Assembly: GCA_016235555.1 (NCBI GenBank)
Contig: JACRKC010000060.1
Location: 62,001 to 126,000 of the forward strand
Direction of reading: 5' to 3'
Length of the DNA: 64,000 nucleotides
Source: Verrucomicrobiota bacterium
GTDB taxonomy: Bacteria; Verrucomicrobiota; Verrucomicrobiia; Opitutales; Opitutaceae
The notes below the pieces were generated by a model, which was given only the letters and a program-made list of their open reading frames with translations, made no database searches and had not been told where the DNA came from. A program made the position numbers and the translations under genes. How positions within the stretch are numbered: position 1 is the stretch's first letter; each line of letters opens with the position of its first letter. Shown piece after piece: positions 43,189 through 55,137 of the stretch.

Positions 43189-46170
43189 TCACAGCGACTT
43201 GCGCACACTCAAATAACCGAAACGGCCGCCGGGACGGCCGACCAGGCCCTGGTTGTAGCCGACGTTCGTGTTGTCGAGGGGCGGATCGCGATCGAGGAGG
43301 TTCTCGAGGCCAAGGGTGACGCGCGTGTCACCGAGTTTCGATTGCTTGTCGAAGGCGTAGCTGAGCGTGCCGGAGAACGTGTAGTAACGGCCGACATCCC
43401 AGCCATCGAGCCGGAGGCTGCGATAACGATGGATGTAGTTCATGCCGAGACTCGCGCCCCAGGTGCGGCGCTGCCACGCGATCGAGGACTGGCCGCGATA
43501 GCGCGGCAGACTGCGGCCGACACTGGTGACCACGGCATCGTTCTGAAAGCGGCGCGAGGCGTAGAAGCCCATGTAGGTCCAGGTGCTGGTGAGGTTGAAC
43601 TGGCCATATTCGCGGGTGCGGAGGCGATAGCGCAGGCCGTAGTCGTAGTAGCGCACCATCTGCTGCGCGAGATTGACGGCGGAGTCGGTGATGTAGCGGA
43701 TACGGCCGGGCACGGTGACGGTTTCGCCGGGACGGACGGGCGTCGAGGCACCAGCCGCGCCGGAGAGGACGTTGATGTTGGCGGTGGTCGTGTTGGTGTA
43801 GGTTTCCGATTGCGGATCGCGGATGACGAGGTCGCCGGTGCTGGTGAGTTCGTTCTGGCGGATGAAGGTCGTGCCGAGACCGGAGGTGATGAGGTTCTTC
43901 TGCTCGATGATGCCGTGCGCGAAGTCGAGCGAGAGTCCGCTGAGTCGCTTCCACGGGAGATCGTAAACGAGACCGACCTGCTTGGTGATGCCGTCCTCGG
44001 GCTTCAGGTTGCGGTTGCCGGCGGTTTTCACGAGGCGCTGGTAGGTCGACGCATCGACCGGATCGCCGGTGAGGGCCTGGGGGCGGCGGAGGTCCGGCAG
44101 GCTGCTGACGAGGCTCTCGCGCACGCCGCCGTAGAGCTGCGGGAGCGTGGGCGAGCGGAAGGTCTCGCTGTAGCTGGCGCGCAACAACAGCGAGCGGAAC
44201 GGACGGAAGCGGAGGCCGCCGAATGGTTTGATGCCGCTGTCGTAGCCGTCGCTGAATTTCTCGAAGCGCGTGGCGCCGTTGACCTCGAGGGTGTGAACGA
44301 ACCGGAAGTGTTTTTCCTTCACGAGCGGCAGCCGGAGTTCGAACGCCGCGGAATCGACGGTGCGCGACGCCTTAGTGGGATCGGCCAGGCGCACCTGGCC
44401 GATGATGTCATCCAGCGTCGTCGAGAGGGCGTCGTTGGCCGTGTTGAAGTGCTCCTCGCGATGCTGCGCGCTGAGCGAGCTGCCGACCTTGCCCCAGGGC
44501 AGCGCGAAGAGCTCGGTCGTGGTGATGCGACCGTCGAGCAGCAGGGTGTCGGCGTCGCCGTTCTGACCGGAGATCACCTTGATGCCATCGATGGTGGCGG
44601 GATCGTTCTTGAAGCCGGGCCCGCCGAAGATGTTGAGGGCGTCGGGCGTGGTCTTCGCGAGGGCGGCGCGGACCTTGCTCTCGGAAATGGCGTTGGTCGT
44701 GCGGTCGGTGGATTCGTTCTTCGTGTAAGCCCAGCCCAAATCCCAGTCGAAGCGTTCCGCGAGCGAGCCGTGGATGCCGGCGCGCACGCCGAGCGACTTG
44801 CTCTGGATCTTCGCGATGCGCGGGCCGACCTCAATCGGCCGATACGTGAAGGCGAGCGGGATGCCGAAGGGGTTGTAGTAGTTGCGCGCCGGGACGAGGA
44901 TGTTGTTGTCGCCGGCGGTCGAGATCGGTGAGGGCGCGAGGTGCGTCTCGGACTTGATCTGGGTGTAGGTGACGGCGGCGTCGGCCTCGATGGTGCGGGT
45001 GAGCTGGTAGGCGAGGCCGGTGCTGAGGCTGCGCGTGACGCGTTCGGGGACATTCCAGACGAAGGGCTGGAAATTGTAGGAGTTGCTGAACTCGCCGGCG
45101 GGATAGGCCCGCGCGACGAACTGCGCGGCGGTCGGCCGGCCGGGATTGTTTTCGCGCGGGACCGACGCGTAACTGCCGGAGCTGCCAAGCGTGCCGGCGT
45201 TGACGCCGCCAGTGCCCGGGAGGAACGCCGCCGCGGTGCCGGTGAGGGGGTTGACGATCGCGGCGGCCGTGAAGCCGTTCTTGGGATCGGTGAGTTGGGC
45301 GAGTGTCGGAACACCCACGGTGGCGTAGGGGCCGGTGCCGGAACGGCCGTCGTAGGCACTGACGGCGGTGGCGGTGGGGCGGAGGTTGTTGGCGTATTTC
45401 ACCGCATCGTAGGCGCGCCAGCGTTCGGTCTGGTCGGCGTTGGCCGAGAAGGGCTGGTCGGTGGCGGCGTTGGCGTGGCGCGAGCTGTAGCTGTAGGTGA
45501 CGTTGGCGCGGAGCTTGCCGGCGCGGGTGCCGCCGAAGAGCGAGACGGAGAGTTCGGAGCCGTCGGTGTTGAAATAGTTGCCGTAGCGGGCGTTGACCTC
45601 GGCGCCGACGAAATTCTGGCGCGTGATGATGTTGATGACGCCGGCCGTGGCGTCGGAGCCGTAGACCGCCGAGGCGCCGTCCTTGAGCAACTCGACGCGC
45701 TCGATAAGCGAAACCGGAATGCGGTTGAGATCGACGAACACGGTGCCGCCGCTGCTGATGCCGTTGGGGGCCTGCCGGCGGCCGTCGACGAGCACGAGGG
45801 TGTTGTTGGGTCCGAGGAAACGCAGATCGATCGCCGACGCGCCGCGCACGGCGGTCGTGGTGCCGCCCTCGTTGATCCCGAGCGCGGTGGCCTCGGGGAT
45901 GTCGCGCATGATGTCGGTGAGATTGTCCATGCCGGACAGGTCGATGTCTTCGCGCGTGATGAAGCGCACGGGAGACGGGCCCTCGGCGTCGGTGCGCTTG
46001 ATGAGCGAGCCGGTGACCTCGAACTTTTCGAGTTTCTCCGGCTCGGCGGCACCGGCGGCGTTGACGGTGGGGGTGGAGGCGGTTTGGGCCGGGACGGGTG
46101 CGCCGCACAGGAGGGCGAAGGCACCGAGGCACGCAGCCGCGCGCGCGGCTGCCAGCAGCGATTGGTTCAT
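43189..46170 (-). CDS. TonB-dependent outer-membrane receptor 4
   Basis: 993 residues. Signal peptide ending near GAPVPAQ, TonB-box-like region EKLEKFEVTGSLIKR, then a plug with LTDIMRDIPEATALGINEGG, AIDLRFLGPNNTLVLVDGRR and RVELLKDGASAVYGSDATAG, and a barrel. It is a close paralogue of the next receptor, with the same length and matching blocks (EGPSP, ALSTTLDDIIGQVRLADPTK, SLPDLRRPQALTGDP, LFGFP-like strands). It ends SVRKSL, so the terminal residue is Leu and not the aromatic usual for barrel assembly. No strong terminator was found after it. Tandem duplication with later divergence suggests related but different ligands. Upstream lies element A2. Confidence 0.92.
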   Translation of the reverse strand: MNQSLLAAARAAACLGAFALLCGAPVPAQTASTPTVNAAGAAEPEKLEKFEVTGSLIKRTDAEGPSPVRFITREDIDLSGMDNLTDIMRDIPEATALGINEGGTTTAVRGASAIDLRFLGPNNTLVLVDGRRQAPNGISSGGTVFVDLNRIPVSLIERVELLKDGASAVYGSDATAGVINIITRQNFVGAEVNARYGNYFNTDGSELSVSLFGGTRAGKLRANVTYSYSSRHANAATDQPFSANADQTERWRAYDAVKYANNLRPTATAVSAYDGRSGTGPYATVGVPTLAQLTDPKNGFTAAAIVNPLTGTAAAFLPGTGGVNAGTLGSSGSYASVPRENNPGRPTAAQFVARAYPAGEFSNSYNFQPFVWNVPERVTRSLSTGLAYQLTRTIEADAAVTYTQIKSETHLAPSPISTAGDNNILVPARNYYNPFGIPLAFTYRPIEVGPRIAKIQSKSLGVRAGIHGSLAERFDWDLGWAYTKNESTDRTTNAISESKVRAALAKTTPDALNIFGGPGFKNDPATIDGIKVISGQNGDADTLLLDGRITTTELFALPWGKVGSSLSAQHREEHFNTANDALSTTLDDIIGQVRLADPTKASRTVDSAAFELRLPLVKEKHFRFVHTLEVNGATRFEKFSDGYDSGIKPFGGLRFRPFRSLLLRASYSETFRSPTLPQLYGGVRESLVSSLPDLRRPQALTGDPVDASTYQRLVKTAGNRNLKPEDGITKQVGLVYDLPWKRLSGLSLDFAHGIIEQKNLITSGLGTTFIRQNELTSTGDLVIRDPQSETYTNTTTANINVLSGAAGASTPVRPGETVTVPGRIRYITDSAVNLAQQMVRYYDYGLRYRLRTREYGQFNLTSTWTYMGFYASRRFQNDAVVTSVGRSLPRYRGQSSIAWQRRTWGASLGMNYIHRYRSLRLDGWDVGRYYTFSGTLSYAFDKQSKLGDTRVTLGLENLLDRDPPLDNTNVGYNQGLVGRPGGRFGYLSVRKSL

Positions 46171-46293
46171 AGTTCGGTCGGTTGAGGGGTGGGCCGCTTC
46201 CGCAGAGGAAACAGCCGGGGTAGTTGTGGAGCGGGAACCAAGCCAACCAGCCCGGGAAGGGCAATGGCGAACTGGTGCGCAAGACCAGAGGGG

Positions 46294-46432
46294 GTGTAAC
46301 AGGAAGTGAGGTCAGTAAACAGAGGTCTTGGTTGTAGCGGCGGTCCGCGACCGCCGAACGAGAACCCATGGCGCATACCCGGCGGTCGCAGACCGCCGCT
46401 ACAGCGGGCTGACCTCACTTCCGGTTGCATCC
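46294..46432. repeat. Palindromic element A2 with flanking direct repeats
   Basis: Outer arms contain GGAAGTGAGGTCAG and CTGACCTCACTTCC. The inner GTAG-headed hairpins are CGGCGGTC-CGC-GACCGCCG and CGGCGGTC-GCA-GACCGCCG. It is flanked by GACCAGAGGGG (46283-46293) and GACCAGAGGAG (46433-46443), 10 of 11 identical. It lies between the two paralogous receptor genes. Confidence 0.85.
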
Positions 46433-46450
46433 GACCAGAGGAGTCAGCCG

Positions 46451-46483
46451 AAAAAAAGGCGGCCCCGTCAAAGCGGGGCCGCC
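46451..46483 (-). terminator. Rho-independent terminator of TonB receptor 5
   Basis: Read on the minus strand: GGCGGCCCCG, six-base loop, CGGGGCCGCC, then seven T residues. It begins 28 bases after the receptor stop. It also marks a break between the two paralogous receptors, so they are probably separate transcripts. Confidence 0.93.
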
Positions 46484-46510
46484 GAAGGCGTAGCACGTCC
46501 GGCGCGGGGC

Positions 46511-49492
46511 TCAGTAGGTTTTGCGCAGGCCGATGCTGAAGAAGCGGCCGACGGGGCGCGCGACGAAGCTCTGATCGTAGCCGACGGCGTTGTAGTAAAG
46601 CGGCGGCTCCTTGTTGAAGAGGTTGTCGACGCCAAGGGTCAGGCGCGTGTTGTTCAGCCAGTCGACGGACGAGGCCGGGATGTCATAAGCGATGAAGCCG
46701 CCGATCGTGTAGTAGCGCCCCACTTCATAGCCCTGGGTGGTGAAGTTGCCATAGTGGTTGATGAAGTTGTGCGTGGCACCGGCGAGCCATTCCTTGCGCG
46801 TCCAGAGCAGGCTGTTCTGGATCCGGTAGCGCGGGTAGCCGTCGCGGCCGACGACGTTGGCCGCACCGGTGGTCGCGGGGGTGCGGGTGGAGCCGTAGAA
46901 GACGAGATACGAGACGTTGCTGCGCCAGCTGAACTGGCCGTATTCGGCCGTGCGCTTGCGATAGTTCAGCTCGTAGTCGATGGCTTCGACGCGCTGGTAG
47001 GCGAGGTTCTGCACCCGGTCGAGGATGGCTTGGATGCGGCCGGGCACCGTGACGGTCTGCCCCGGGGCGACCGGCGTGACGGCGCCATTGGGGCCGCTCA
47101 GCACGTTGATGTTGGCCGCGGTGTTGTTGCGGTAGGACTCGGTGCCGGGGTCGCGGACAATAAGGTCAGCCGTGCCGCCGCCAACTTCGTTGGAGCGAAT
47201 GTAGGCCGTGCCGGTGGTCGTGATGATGTTGGTCTGCTCGATCCGGATATAAGAGACGCCGACTGAGAGGCCTTTGAGGGCCTTGACCGGGACGTCGTAG
47301 ACGAAGCCGTATTGGTAGCTCTTGGCGGTCTCCGGCGTGAGGTTCGGATTGCCGCCCTGACGCACGAGGCGTTGCGTGGAAGCGCCGTCGAACGGATCGC
47401 CGGTGAGGGCCTGCGGACGGCGGAGATCGGGGAGACCGTTGGGCAGGGACTGTGACTCGCCGCCGTAGAGCTGCACGAGCGTAGGCGCGCGGAAGGTGCG
47501 CTGGAGGCTGCCGCGGAGGAGGAGATCCTTGACCGGCTGGTAGCGGAGGCCGAAGTAGGGCTTCACGCCGCTGTTGTAGCCGTCGCTGAAATCCTCGAAG
47601 CGGGCGGCCGTGCGAAGGTCGAGGTCATAGAAGCCCGTGTAGCGGCCCGGTTTCACGAGCGGCACGCCGAGTTCGGCCGCGGCGAACTTCACCGTGCGGC
47701 GCGACTGCGTGGCATCGGCGAGACGGACCTGGCCGATGATGTCGTCCAGCGTCGTGGAGAGCGCGTCGTTGGCGACGTTGAATTTCTCCTTGCGCCAGCC
47801 GGCGTGGAAGGCGCTGCCGACCGTGCCCGTCGGGATGTTGAAAAGATCGCCGCGGATCAGACCGTCCCACGCATCAAGGCCGGCATTGCCCGCCTTCTGG
47901 CTTTGCACGCGGATGCCATTCAGCGTGGCGGGACTGTTCTTGAAATTGGCGCCGCCAAAAATGTTGAGGGCATCCGGCGTGCTCCTGGCCAGTGCCGCGC
48001 GCAGACGGCTCTCGGAGATGGCGTTGGTGGTGAGATCGACCACTTCGTCGTAGCCGTAGGTATAGCCGACTTCCCAGTCCCACTTGTCAAAGAGGGTGCC
48101 GCGGGCGCCGAAGAGCAGCGAGTAACTGTTGTTGCTGATGTCGGCCTTGCGGGGGCCGATATCGACCGGACGGAAGGCGAAGTTGAGATCGACGCCGAAG
48201 GGATTCCAGTAGTTGGTCTTCGGGACGAGGATGTTGTTGTCACCCGCCGTCGAGATCGGCGACGGAGCCAGCTCGATGTGCGACTTGTTCTGCTGGTAAG
48301 CGCCCTCGGAGAAGAGGGTCAGGTTCTTGGAGATGTCATACCGGTAGGTGAAATTGAGGCCGGTGCGCTGCACCTCGGGCGTCAACCAGACGAACTCCTG
48401 AAAATTGTAGAGATTCGAGGGACTGCTCTGGGGCGTCAGGATCTGCGGGACATAGGTGGCCGTCGCCGCCGCGTTGAACTGGCCGCCGGTACCGACCTGC
48501 GACGGATTCGTAAACGACGGTGTGGCCGTGGTGAGCGAGCCGGCCGGTGTGCCGCCGGTGCCGGGGAGGCGGGTGATGGTCGCGCCCGCGGCGAGGCCGG
48601 GGATGTTGACGCCGTTCTGGCCGTTAACCTGGCCGGCGGCGAGACCAGTGAGGTTGATGCGGGCCTGCGGACCGGTGCCGGAGCGCAGATCGAAGAAGCC
48701 GCCGGCAACGAGGTCGGCATACTTCGCGCCCTTCGCGGCGTAGCGCGCCGAGAGGTCGGCATTCTTGCCGAAGTTCGTATCCACGGCCTTGAGCGCACCG
48801 CGCTCGAAGAAGGTGACGCCGATGGTGGCGCTGGCCTTGCCGGAAGCGGCGCCGGCGAAGAGCGAGAAGGATTTCTCGCCGACGTCGGTCTTGGTGGAGT
48901 TGCCGTAGGAGGTGGACACTTCGACGCCGTTGTAGTCCTTGCGGAGGATGATGTTCACGACGCCGGCCGTGGCGTCGGCACCGTAAATGGCGGACGCGCC
49001 GTCCTTGAGGACTTCGACGCGCTCGACCATCGCGATCGGGAAGCGGTTGAGATCGACGAAGACCGTGCCGCCCGAGGCGTTGGCGGTGGCGACGGTGCGG
49101 CGACCGTTGACGATGACCAGGGTGTTGTTGGCGCCGAGGTCGCGGAGATTAAGCGCGGTGGAGCCACGCACGGCGGCGGTGGTGCCGCCCTCGTTGATGC
49201 CGGTGAAACCGGCTTCGGGCATGTCGCGCAGGAGATCGGTGAGATTGGTGCGGCCGGAGGCCTCGATCTCGACGCGATCGATGATCTTGATCGGGGACGG
49301 CCCCTCGACGTCGACCTGCTTGATGCGGGAACCGGTCACCTCGAATTTTTCGAGCTTTTGCGGTTCGTTGGAATCATCCTTCTTTTCAGTGGGTTTCGGA
49401 GCGGTCTGCGCGGCGAGAATGCCGGCGCCAAGCAACGCCACGAAACCGAGACGTGCAGCCGCAGACACGGCCGCCAATAGCGGATTGTTCAT
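46511..49492 (-). CDS. TonB-dependent outer-membrane receptor 5
   Basis: 993 residues. Signal peptide ending near GAGILAAQT, charged linker, TonB-box-like QKLEKFEVTGSRIKQ, plug (LTDLLRDMPEAGFTGINEGG, ALNLRDLGANNTLVIVNGRR, RVEVLKDGASAIYGADATAG), then a barrel ending in Tyr (GLRKTY). It is paralogous to the receptor at 43189. The leader just before the ATG reads CTCCTAACCACAACAACC with no purine-rich ribosome binding site, as for receptor 2. An S9 peptidase gene is divergent across a 179-base gap, so receptor and peptidase may share regulation and serve peptide uptake; that is inference. Confidence 0.93.
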   Translation of the reverse strand: MNNPLLAAVSAAARLGFVALLGAGILAAQTAPKPTEKKDDSNEPQKLEKFEVTGSRIKQVDVEGPSPIKIIDRVEIEASGRTNLTDLLRDMPEAGFTGINEGGTTAAVRGSTALNLRDLGANNTLVIVNGRRTVATANASGGTVFVDLNRFPIAMVERVEVLKDGASAIYGADATAGVVNIILRKDYNGVEVSTSYGNSTKTDVGEKSFSLFAGAASGKASATIGVTFFERGALKAVDTNFGKNADLSARYAAKGAKYADLVAGGFFDLRSGTGPQARINLTGLAAGQVNGQNGVNIPGLAAGATITRLPGTGGTPAGSLTTATPSFTNPSQVGTGGQFNAAATATYVPQILTPQSSPSNLYNFQEFVWLTPEVQRTGLNFTYRYDISKNLTLFSEGAYQQNKSHIELAPSPISTAGDNNILVPKTNYWNPFGVDLNFAFRPVDIGPRKADISNNSYSLLFGARGTLFDKWDWEVGYTYGYDEVVDLTTNAISESRLRAALARSTPDALNIFGGANFKNSPATLNGIRVQSQKAGNAGLDAWDGLIRGDLFNIPTGTVGSAFHAGWRKEKFNVANDALSTTLDDIIGQVRLADATQSRRTVKFAAAELGVPLVKPGRYTGFYDLDLRTAARFEDFSDGYNSGVKPYFGLRYQPVKDLLLRGSLQRTFRAPTLVQLYGGESQSLPNGLPDLRRPQALTGDPFDGASTQRLVRQGGNPNLTPETAKSYQYGFVYDVPVKALKGLSVGVSYIRIEQTNIITTTGTAYIRSNEVGGGTADLIVRDPGTESYRNNTAANINVLSGPNGAVTPVAPGQTVTVPGRIQAILDRVQNLAYQRVEAIDYELNYRKRTAEYGQFSWRSNVSYLVFYGSTRTPATTGAANVVGRDGYPRYRIQNSLLWTRKEWLAGATHNFINHYGNFTTQGYEVGRYYTIGGFIAYDIPASSVDWLNNTRLTLGVDNLFNKEPPLYYNAVGYDQSFVARPVGRFFSIGLRKTY

Positions 49493-49671
49493 AGATCAGG
49501 TTGTTGTGGTTAGGAGTGCCACCGGCCGGCTGCAAAGCCGTCCGGGTTGTGATGACCCGGCAATGCAGGGTGGTGGCCCGGGGCTTGGCAACGTCTAAGT
49601 AGGTAGTTTCCCCTGTCGAAAAATTGACTCCCCCGATCAGCCAGCCTCAGTCGGAGGCCACACCATCCGCC

Positions 49672-51780
<2,109 letters not shown>

Positions 51781-51865
51781 CCAAGCCCTCGACGACATCA
51801 GCGCGAGACGGACACGCCCGGCCCGACCGGCTCCGCGTTCGCGGCGGCGAGAGGACGCAGCTGGG

Positions 51866-51954
51866 TTTCTTGCCGTCCGGTGAGCACGACGGAGCGACGG
51901 GTTTCAACCGTCGGGCTTGGGGCATGGAAAAGCGCCCCTCCGCAGTGCAAGAGA
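51866..51954. repeat. Composite palindromic element L2
   Basis: Same plan as L1: left TTTCTTGCCGTCCGG, GGAG-headed hairpin CGACGG-GTTTCA-ACCGTCG, then an inverted GGAG-headed GGGGCGCTTTTCCATGCCCC, and a short right outer arm GTGCAAGAGA. It is the first of three abutting elements. Confidence 0.75.
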
Positions 51955-51957
51955 CTG

Positions 51958-52067
51958 ATACCAGTTACGGCGCGCTTTGAGACTCCTGATCTTGTAGGTC
52001 CGCCCGGTGGGCGGGCTGCCCGGCCACCGGCCGGGCCTACAGTCCAAAAGCACGGTGACGTTGGTAT
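51958..52067. repeat. MITE-like palindromic element E5
   Basis: Starts ATACCAGTTACGGCGCGCTT and ends GGTGACGTTGGTAT. The inner hairpins are GTAG-headed GTCCGCCCGGTGGGCGGGC and, inverted, GCCCGGCC-ACC-GGCCGGGC. It begins three bases after L2 and touches A4. Confidence 0.85.
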
Positions 52068-52181
52068 CAGAAGTCGCGACGTAGCGGCGGGCGTCCCGGT
52101 CCGCCGGTCGCGATGTGTCAGGGTCGGCGGGCAGAGACGCCCGCCGCTACGCCATGGCAAATCACGACCGACGACTTCTGA
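52067..52181. repeat. Palindromic element A4 (variant of family A)
   Basis: Outer arms TCAGAAGTCG (52067-52076) and CGACTTCTGA (52172-52181) are perfect. The inner units are GTAG-headed CGGCGGGCGTC and, on the other strand, CGGCGGGC-GTCTCT-GCCCGCCG. It ends nine bases before the stop codon of the convergent beta-helix gene. Confidence 0.8.
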
Positions 52182-52189
52182 CTCTCTCT

Positions 52190-54928
52190 TTAGCGGCCTG
52201 GGTCGGTCGTGACGATGGCGAGGTTATCGAGGTAGAACTCGGTCTTCTCCGTGGCGGCGCTGATGAAGCCGACCCAATCGAGTGACTTCATCGCGGCGCT
52301 GCGGAAGGGGAGATCGGCGAACTCGCGCGTGGCTTGTCCCGCCGGTGTCACGCGGAGCGTCCAGCGGCCCGGACTCGCCGGCCCGAGCGCGGCGACAATT
52401 TCGAAACGCACCCACTGGCCGAGCGGGATCTCGCTGCTGAGGCCCTTCACGCCGGTGAGTTTGCCGTCCTTGATTTGAAAGACGGGGCCGGTCTGGTAAG
52501 GCGTCGCCTTGTTGCGCCACTCGTGGACGAAGATCGCTTTCGATTCGAGGAAGAGGTCGAAGCTGACCGTCGAGGTGCCGGTCTGATGGTTCGGCGAAAA
52601 CGTCAGCATCGGATAGTGGGACGCCGGCAGACCGGGGGCATCGAGAAACCGCAGGCTCTGCCGGCCCTCGGACTTCCGGGCTCCGGTAAGATTGAGCGAG
52701 TCGCCCGGCGGCGGCTGGCCGGGTTTGCGGTCGGCGAGGCTGCCGTGTGCGTGGGGAAAAGGAAATTTGGGGTTCGTGATGCGGCCTTCGAAATCCTGCC
52801 GGATGTTGAGGGCGGGCGGCACGGGTTTCTCGGGGCGAGGCAGAGCGGGCTCGCGGTCGTAGGTCGCCGCCAGCTTGCGCCACGCGGCATCGCCGATGAC
52901 ACCCATCGTGGAGACATCGATGGGCTTGAAGCCGAGCGCGAGGGCCGGCGAGCCGGCCTTGAGCCGGAAATCGCGCGCGGCCGGATCTGCAAACAGCGGG
53001 TCGGCGATGAGCGAGCCGGCGTCCTGTCCGGTCTGCTGCCACGCGGCGAAGGGGAGATGCTTGGACGTGAACGTGACGGATCGCCCGGCGTAGTTCCAGT
53101 AGAGGTTGCGCTGGAGGAGCACGTGGGCGGTCGTGCCGCTCCAGTTGCCGCCGAGCAGGTCGCCGCGATCGTAGACGACGAGGTTGTTTTCGAAGGTGAA
53201 GGAAAGGTGCTCCTCCGTCCGCGTGCGCTTCAGTTGCACCTCGCTGGAGAAGGCGAAGACGTTGTTCCGGATGACGTTTTCGCGGCCGTAGTGCTGGTGG
53301 AAGCCGCCGTCGGTCGTGTTGAAAACCACATTGCCCTCCATGACGATGCCGGTGCTGCCCTCGTCGGTGTAGAGGCCCCAGCCGCCGTAGCTGAAGCAGG
53401 TCACATCGTGGATGAGGTTGTGGCTCACGGTCGTGCCCTCGGACGGCCCGAGCGTGTAGACGCCGCCCATGTCGCTGAGCAGTCCCTTGCCGAGGTGGTG
53501 GAGATGATTCCACTCGATGCGATTGCGCTTCGCGTTGCTGGGCGCGTAGCCCCAGCGCCAGCCGACCGAGATGGCGGAGTAGAAGAGATCGGAGATTTCG
53601 TTGTGCGTGACTTCGTTGTCGGAGGAGGAACCGATCCAGACGCCCACGGCGCACGGGAAGAGCAGGCCGCCGTCGCGAATGATGTTGTTGTGAATGCGAT
53701 TGTGGCTGGCGTGGTTCCCGGGCTGGGGCTCGTCATTGAGCGAGCCGATTTTGACGCCGCCGGCGCCCATGTCGGTGATGAGGCAATGCTCCACGGTCAC
53801 CTCGCGACAACCCGGCTGAAGGGAGAAGCCGTAACTGCCGAAATGGGACAGCTCGCATCCCTCGAACCCGACGTGGCGGGCATGCGCGAGGGTGACGACG
53901 CCATCGACGCTGCGCACGGCGGCCTGGTTCGCCTCGAAGGTCGCGACGGACGCGACGCCCCGGGCGTGGCGGAATTTCAATCCGTGGAAGCGGAGAAACT
54001 GCACGGGCTGCGCGGCCTCGCCGGTCAGCGTGAGCAGTTTTTCGGCGACGGGGTAAGTGGCGACGGTGCGGGCCACCGTCTCGCCCGCGCGCGGGAGGTA
54101 GGTCAGGCGGCCGGCGCGGGACAGGAACCATTCGCCCGGTTCGTCGAGGAGCGATGGGAGGTTTTCGATGAGGAAGCCGGTGTGGTGATCGAAGGGATTG
54201 TGGGGCTTCACGGCGCCACCGCGGACGACGAGGAGGCCGTTGGCGGGATCGACCGATTCCACGCGGCGGCGCGTGTTGTCCCATTTGTGATAGAAGTTGA
54301 TCACGGCGTCCTTGGTCTCGGCGGCCGTGGCGTCGCGAAACGCGGCGAGGTCGGCGGGGGAAACCCGGAGCGTCTGCTCGTAGATGTCGCCGCCGCGGTC
54401 GGAGGCGATGCGCTTTTCCTGTTCGAGGCTGCGCAGGAAACGGTAGCCCTGGCTCACGGCGCGGGCGCGGACGGCGCGCCGCTCGCCGAGCCAGAGCTGC
54501 TCAAAGGGTGCGGTGCCGGCCGGCAGATCGAGTTCCCAACGACCGGGCTTGCTCTCCGTGAAGGGTGGCAAAGTTGCGCCACCCGAGATGATGACCTCGG
54601 CGCCCGGCGCGGCCTCATACGAGATGAGCCGGCCCTCGGCGCCGGAGTCGCGCGCATCGAAGGCGACCGCGGCGCTGATCCGGTAGGTGCCGCGGGCGAA
54701 GATCACGCGGACCGGCTCGGTGAGCGGCCGCGGCAGCTGGCGGACGGCGAGGCGCGCGCCGTTGAGTGAAGCCAGCGGACCGTCGGTCTGCGTGGCGTTG
54801 GGCTGCGCGAGCCGGCCGGACCAGGTGTCGTGGCCGAGCGGATCGACGTGGAGGTCGAGCGCCAGGGTGGCGACGGGCGAGAGGCAGAGGGCGGAGACAA
54901 GGAAGTGAACGGCGGGGCGAAAGTTCAT
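52190..54928 (-). CDS. Secreted right-handed parallel beta-helix repeat protein
   Basis: 912 residues from the ATG at 54928, opening a signal peptide ([20 protein letters not shown]); an in-frame ATG seven codons earlier (54949) is possible, and the frame beyond is translated repeat A3. The N-terminal motif [20 protein letters not shown] and the [14 protein letters not shown] segment are typical of secreted beta-helix proteins. Successive helix turns carry Asn ladders ([48 protein letters not shown]). The C-terminal 200 residues look like a LamG-type jelly roll ([20 protein letters not shown]). This architecture is found in polysaccharide lyases and hydrolases; no catalytic residues are claimed. 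Confidence 0.82.
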   Translation of the reverse strand: MNFRPAVHFLVSALCLSPVATLALDLHVDPLGHDTWSGRLAQPNATQTDGPLASLNGARLAVRQLPRPLTEPVRVIFARGTYRISAAVAFDARDSGAEGRLISYEAAPGAEVIISGGATLPPFTESKPGRWELDLPAGTAPFEQLWLGERRAVRARAVSQGYRFLRSLEQEKRIASDRGGDIYEQTLRVSPADLAAFRDATAAETKDAVINFYHKWDNTRRRVESVDPANGLLVVRGGAVKPHNPFDHHTGFLIENLPSLLDEPGEWFLSRAGRLTYLPRAGETVARTVATYPVAEKLLTLTGEAAQPVQFLRFHGLKFRHARGVASVATFEANQAAVRSVDGVVTLAHARHVGFEGCELSHFGSYGFSLQPGCREVTVEHCLITDMGAGGVKIGSLNDEPQPGNHASHNRIHNNIIRDGGLLFPCAVGVWIGSSSDNEVTHNEISDLFYSAISVGWRWGYAPSNAKRNRIEWNHLHHLGKGLLSDMGGVYTLGPSEGTTVSHNLIHDVTCFSYGGWGLYTDEGSTGIVMEGNVVFNTTDGGFHQHYGRENVIRNNVFAFSSEVQLKRTRTEEHLSFTFENNLVVYDRGDLLGGNWSGTTAHVLLQRNLYWNYAGRSVTFTSKHLPFAAWQQTGQDAGSLIADPLFADPAARDFRLKAGSPALALGFKPIDVSTMGVIGDAAWRKLAATYDREPALPRPEKPVPPALNIRQDFEGRITNPKFPFPHAHGSLADRKPGQPPPGDSLNLTGARKSEGRQSLRFLDAPGLPASHYPMLTFSPNHQTGTSTVSFDLFLESKAIFVHEWRNKATPYQTGPVFQIKDGKLTGVKGLSSEIPLGQWVRFEIVAALGPASPGRWTLRVTPAGQATREFADLPFRSAAMKSLDWVGFISAATEKTEFYLDNLAIVTTDPGR

Positions 54929-55005
54929 CGATAGGCGGCGACCGGCCATGGAAACAAAAGCAGGCGTCGGATGCGACTGGATAGATGCACTGCTGCGCTG
55001 GAGGG

Positions 55006-55137
55006 GTGTAACAGGAAATGCGGTCAGCCAGCTGTAGCGATGGTCTGTGACCGCCGTCGAACCTCCAGCATTCCTCCGTCGGCGGTCGTAGACCGCCGCT
55101 ACAGCCAAGGCCTTCGGAACTGGCCTCAGTTTGATTT
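55006..55137. repeat. Palindromic element A3, hybrid outer arms
   Basis: The left end (GTGTAACAGGAAATGCGGTC) matches A2, while the right end (CTGGCCTCAGTTTGATTTAT) matches A1/A5. The inner hairpins are GTAGCGATGGTCTGTGACCG and its inverted partner GGCGGTCGTAGACCGCCGCT. It is the first of an abutting A3-B1-J cluster that fills most of the 578-base gap after the beta-helix start. Confidence 0.8.
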
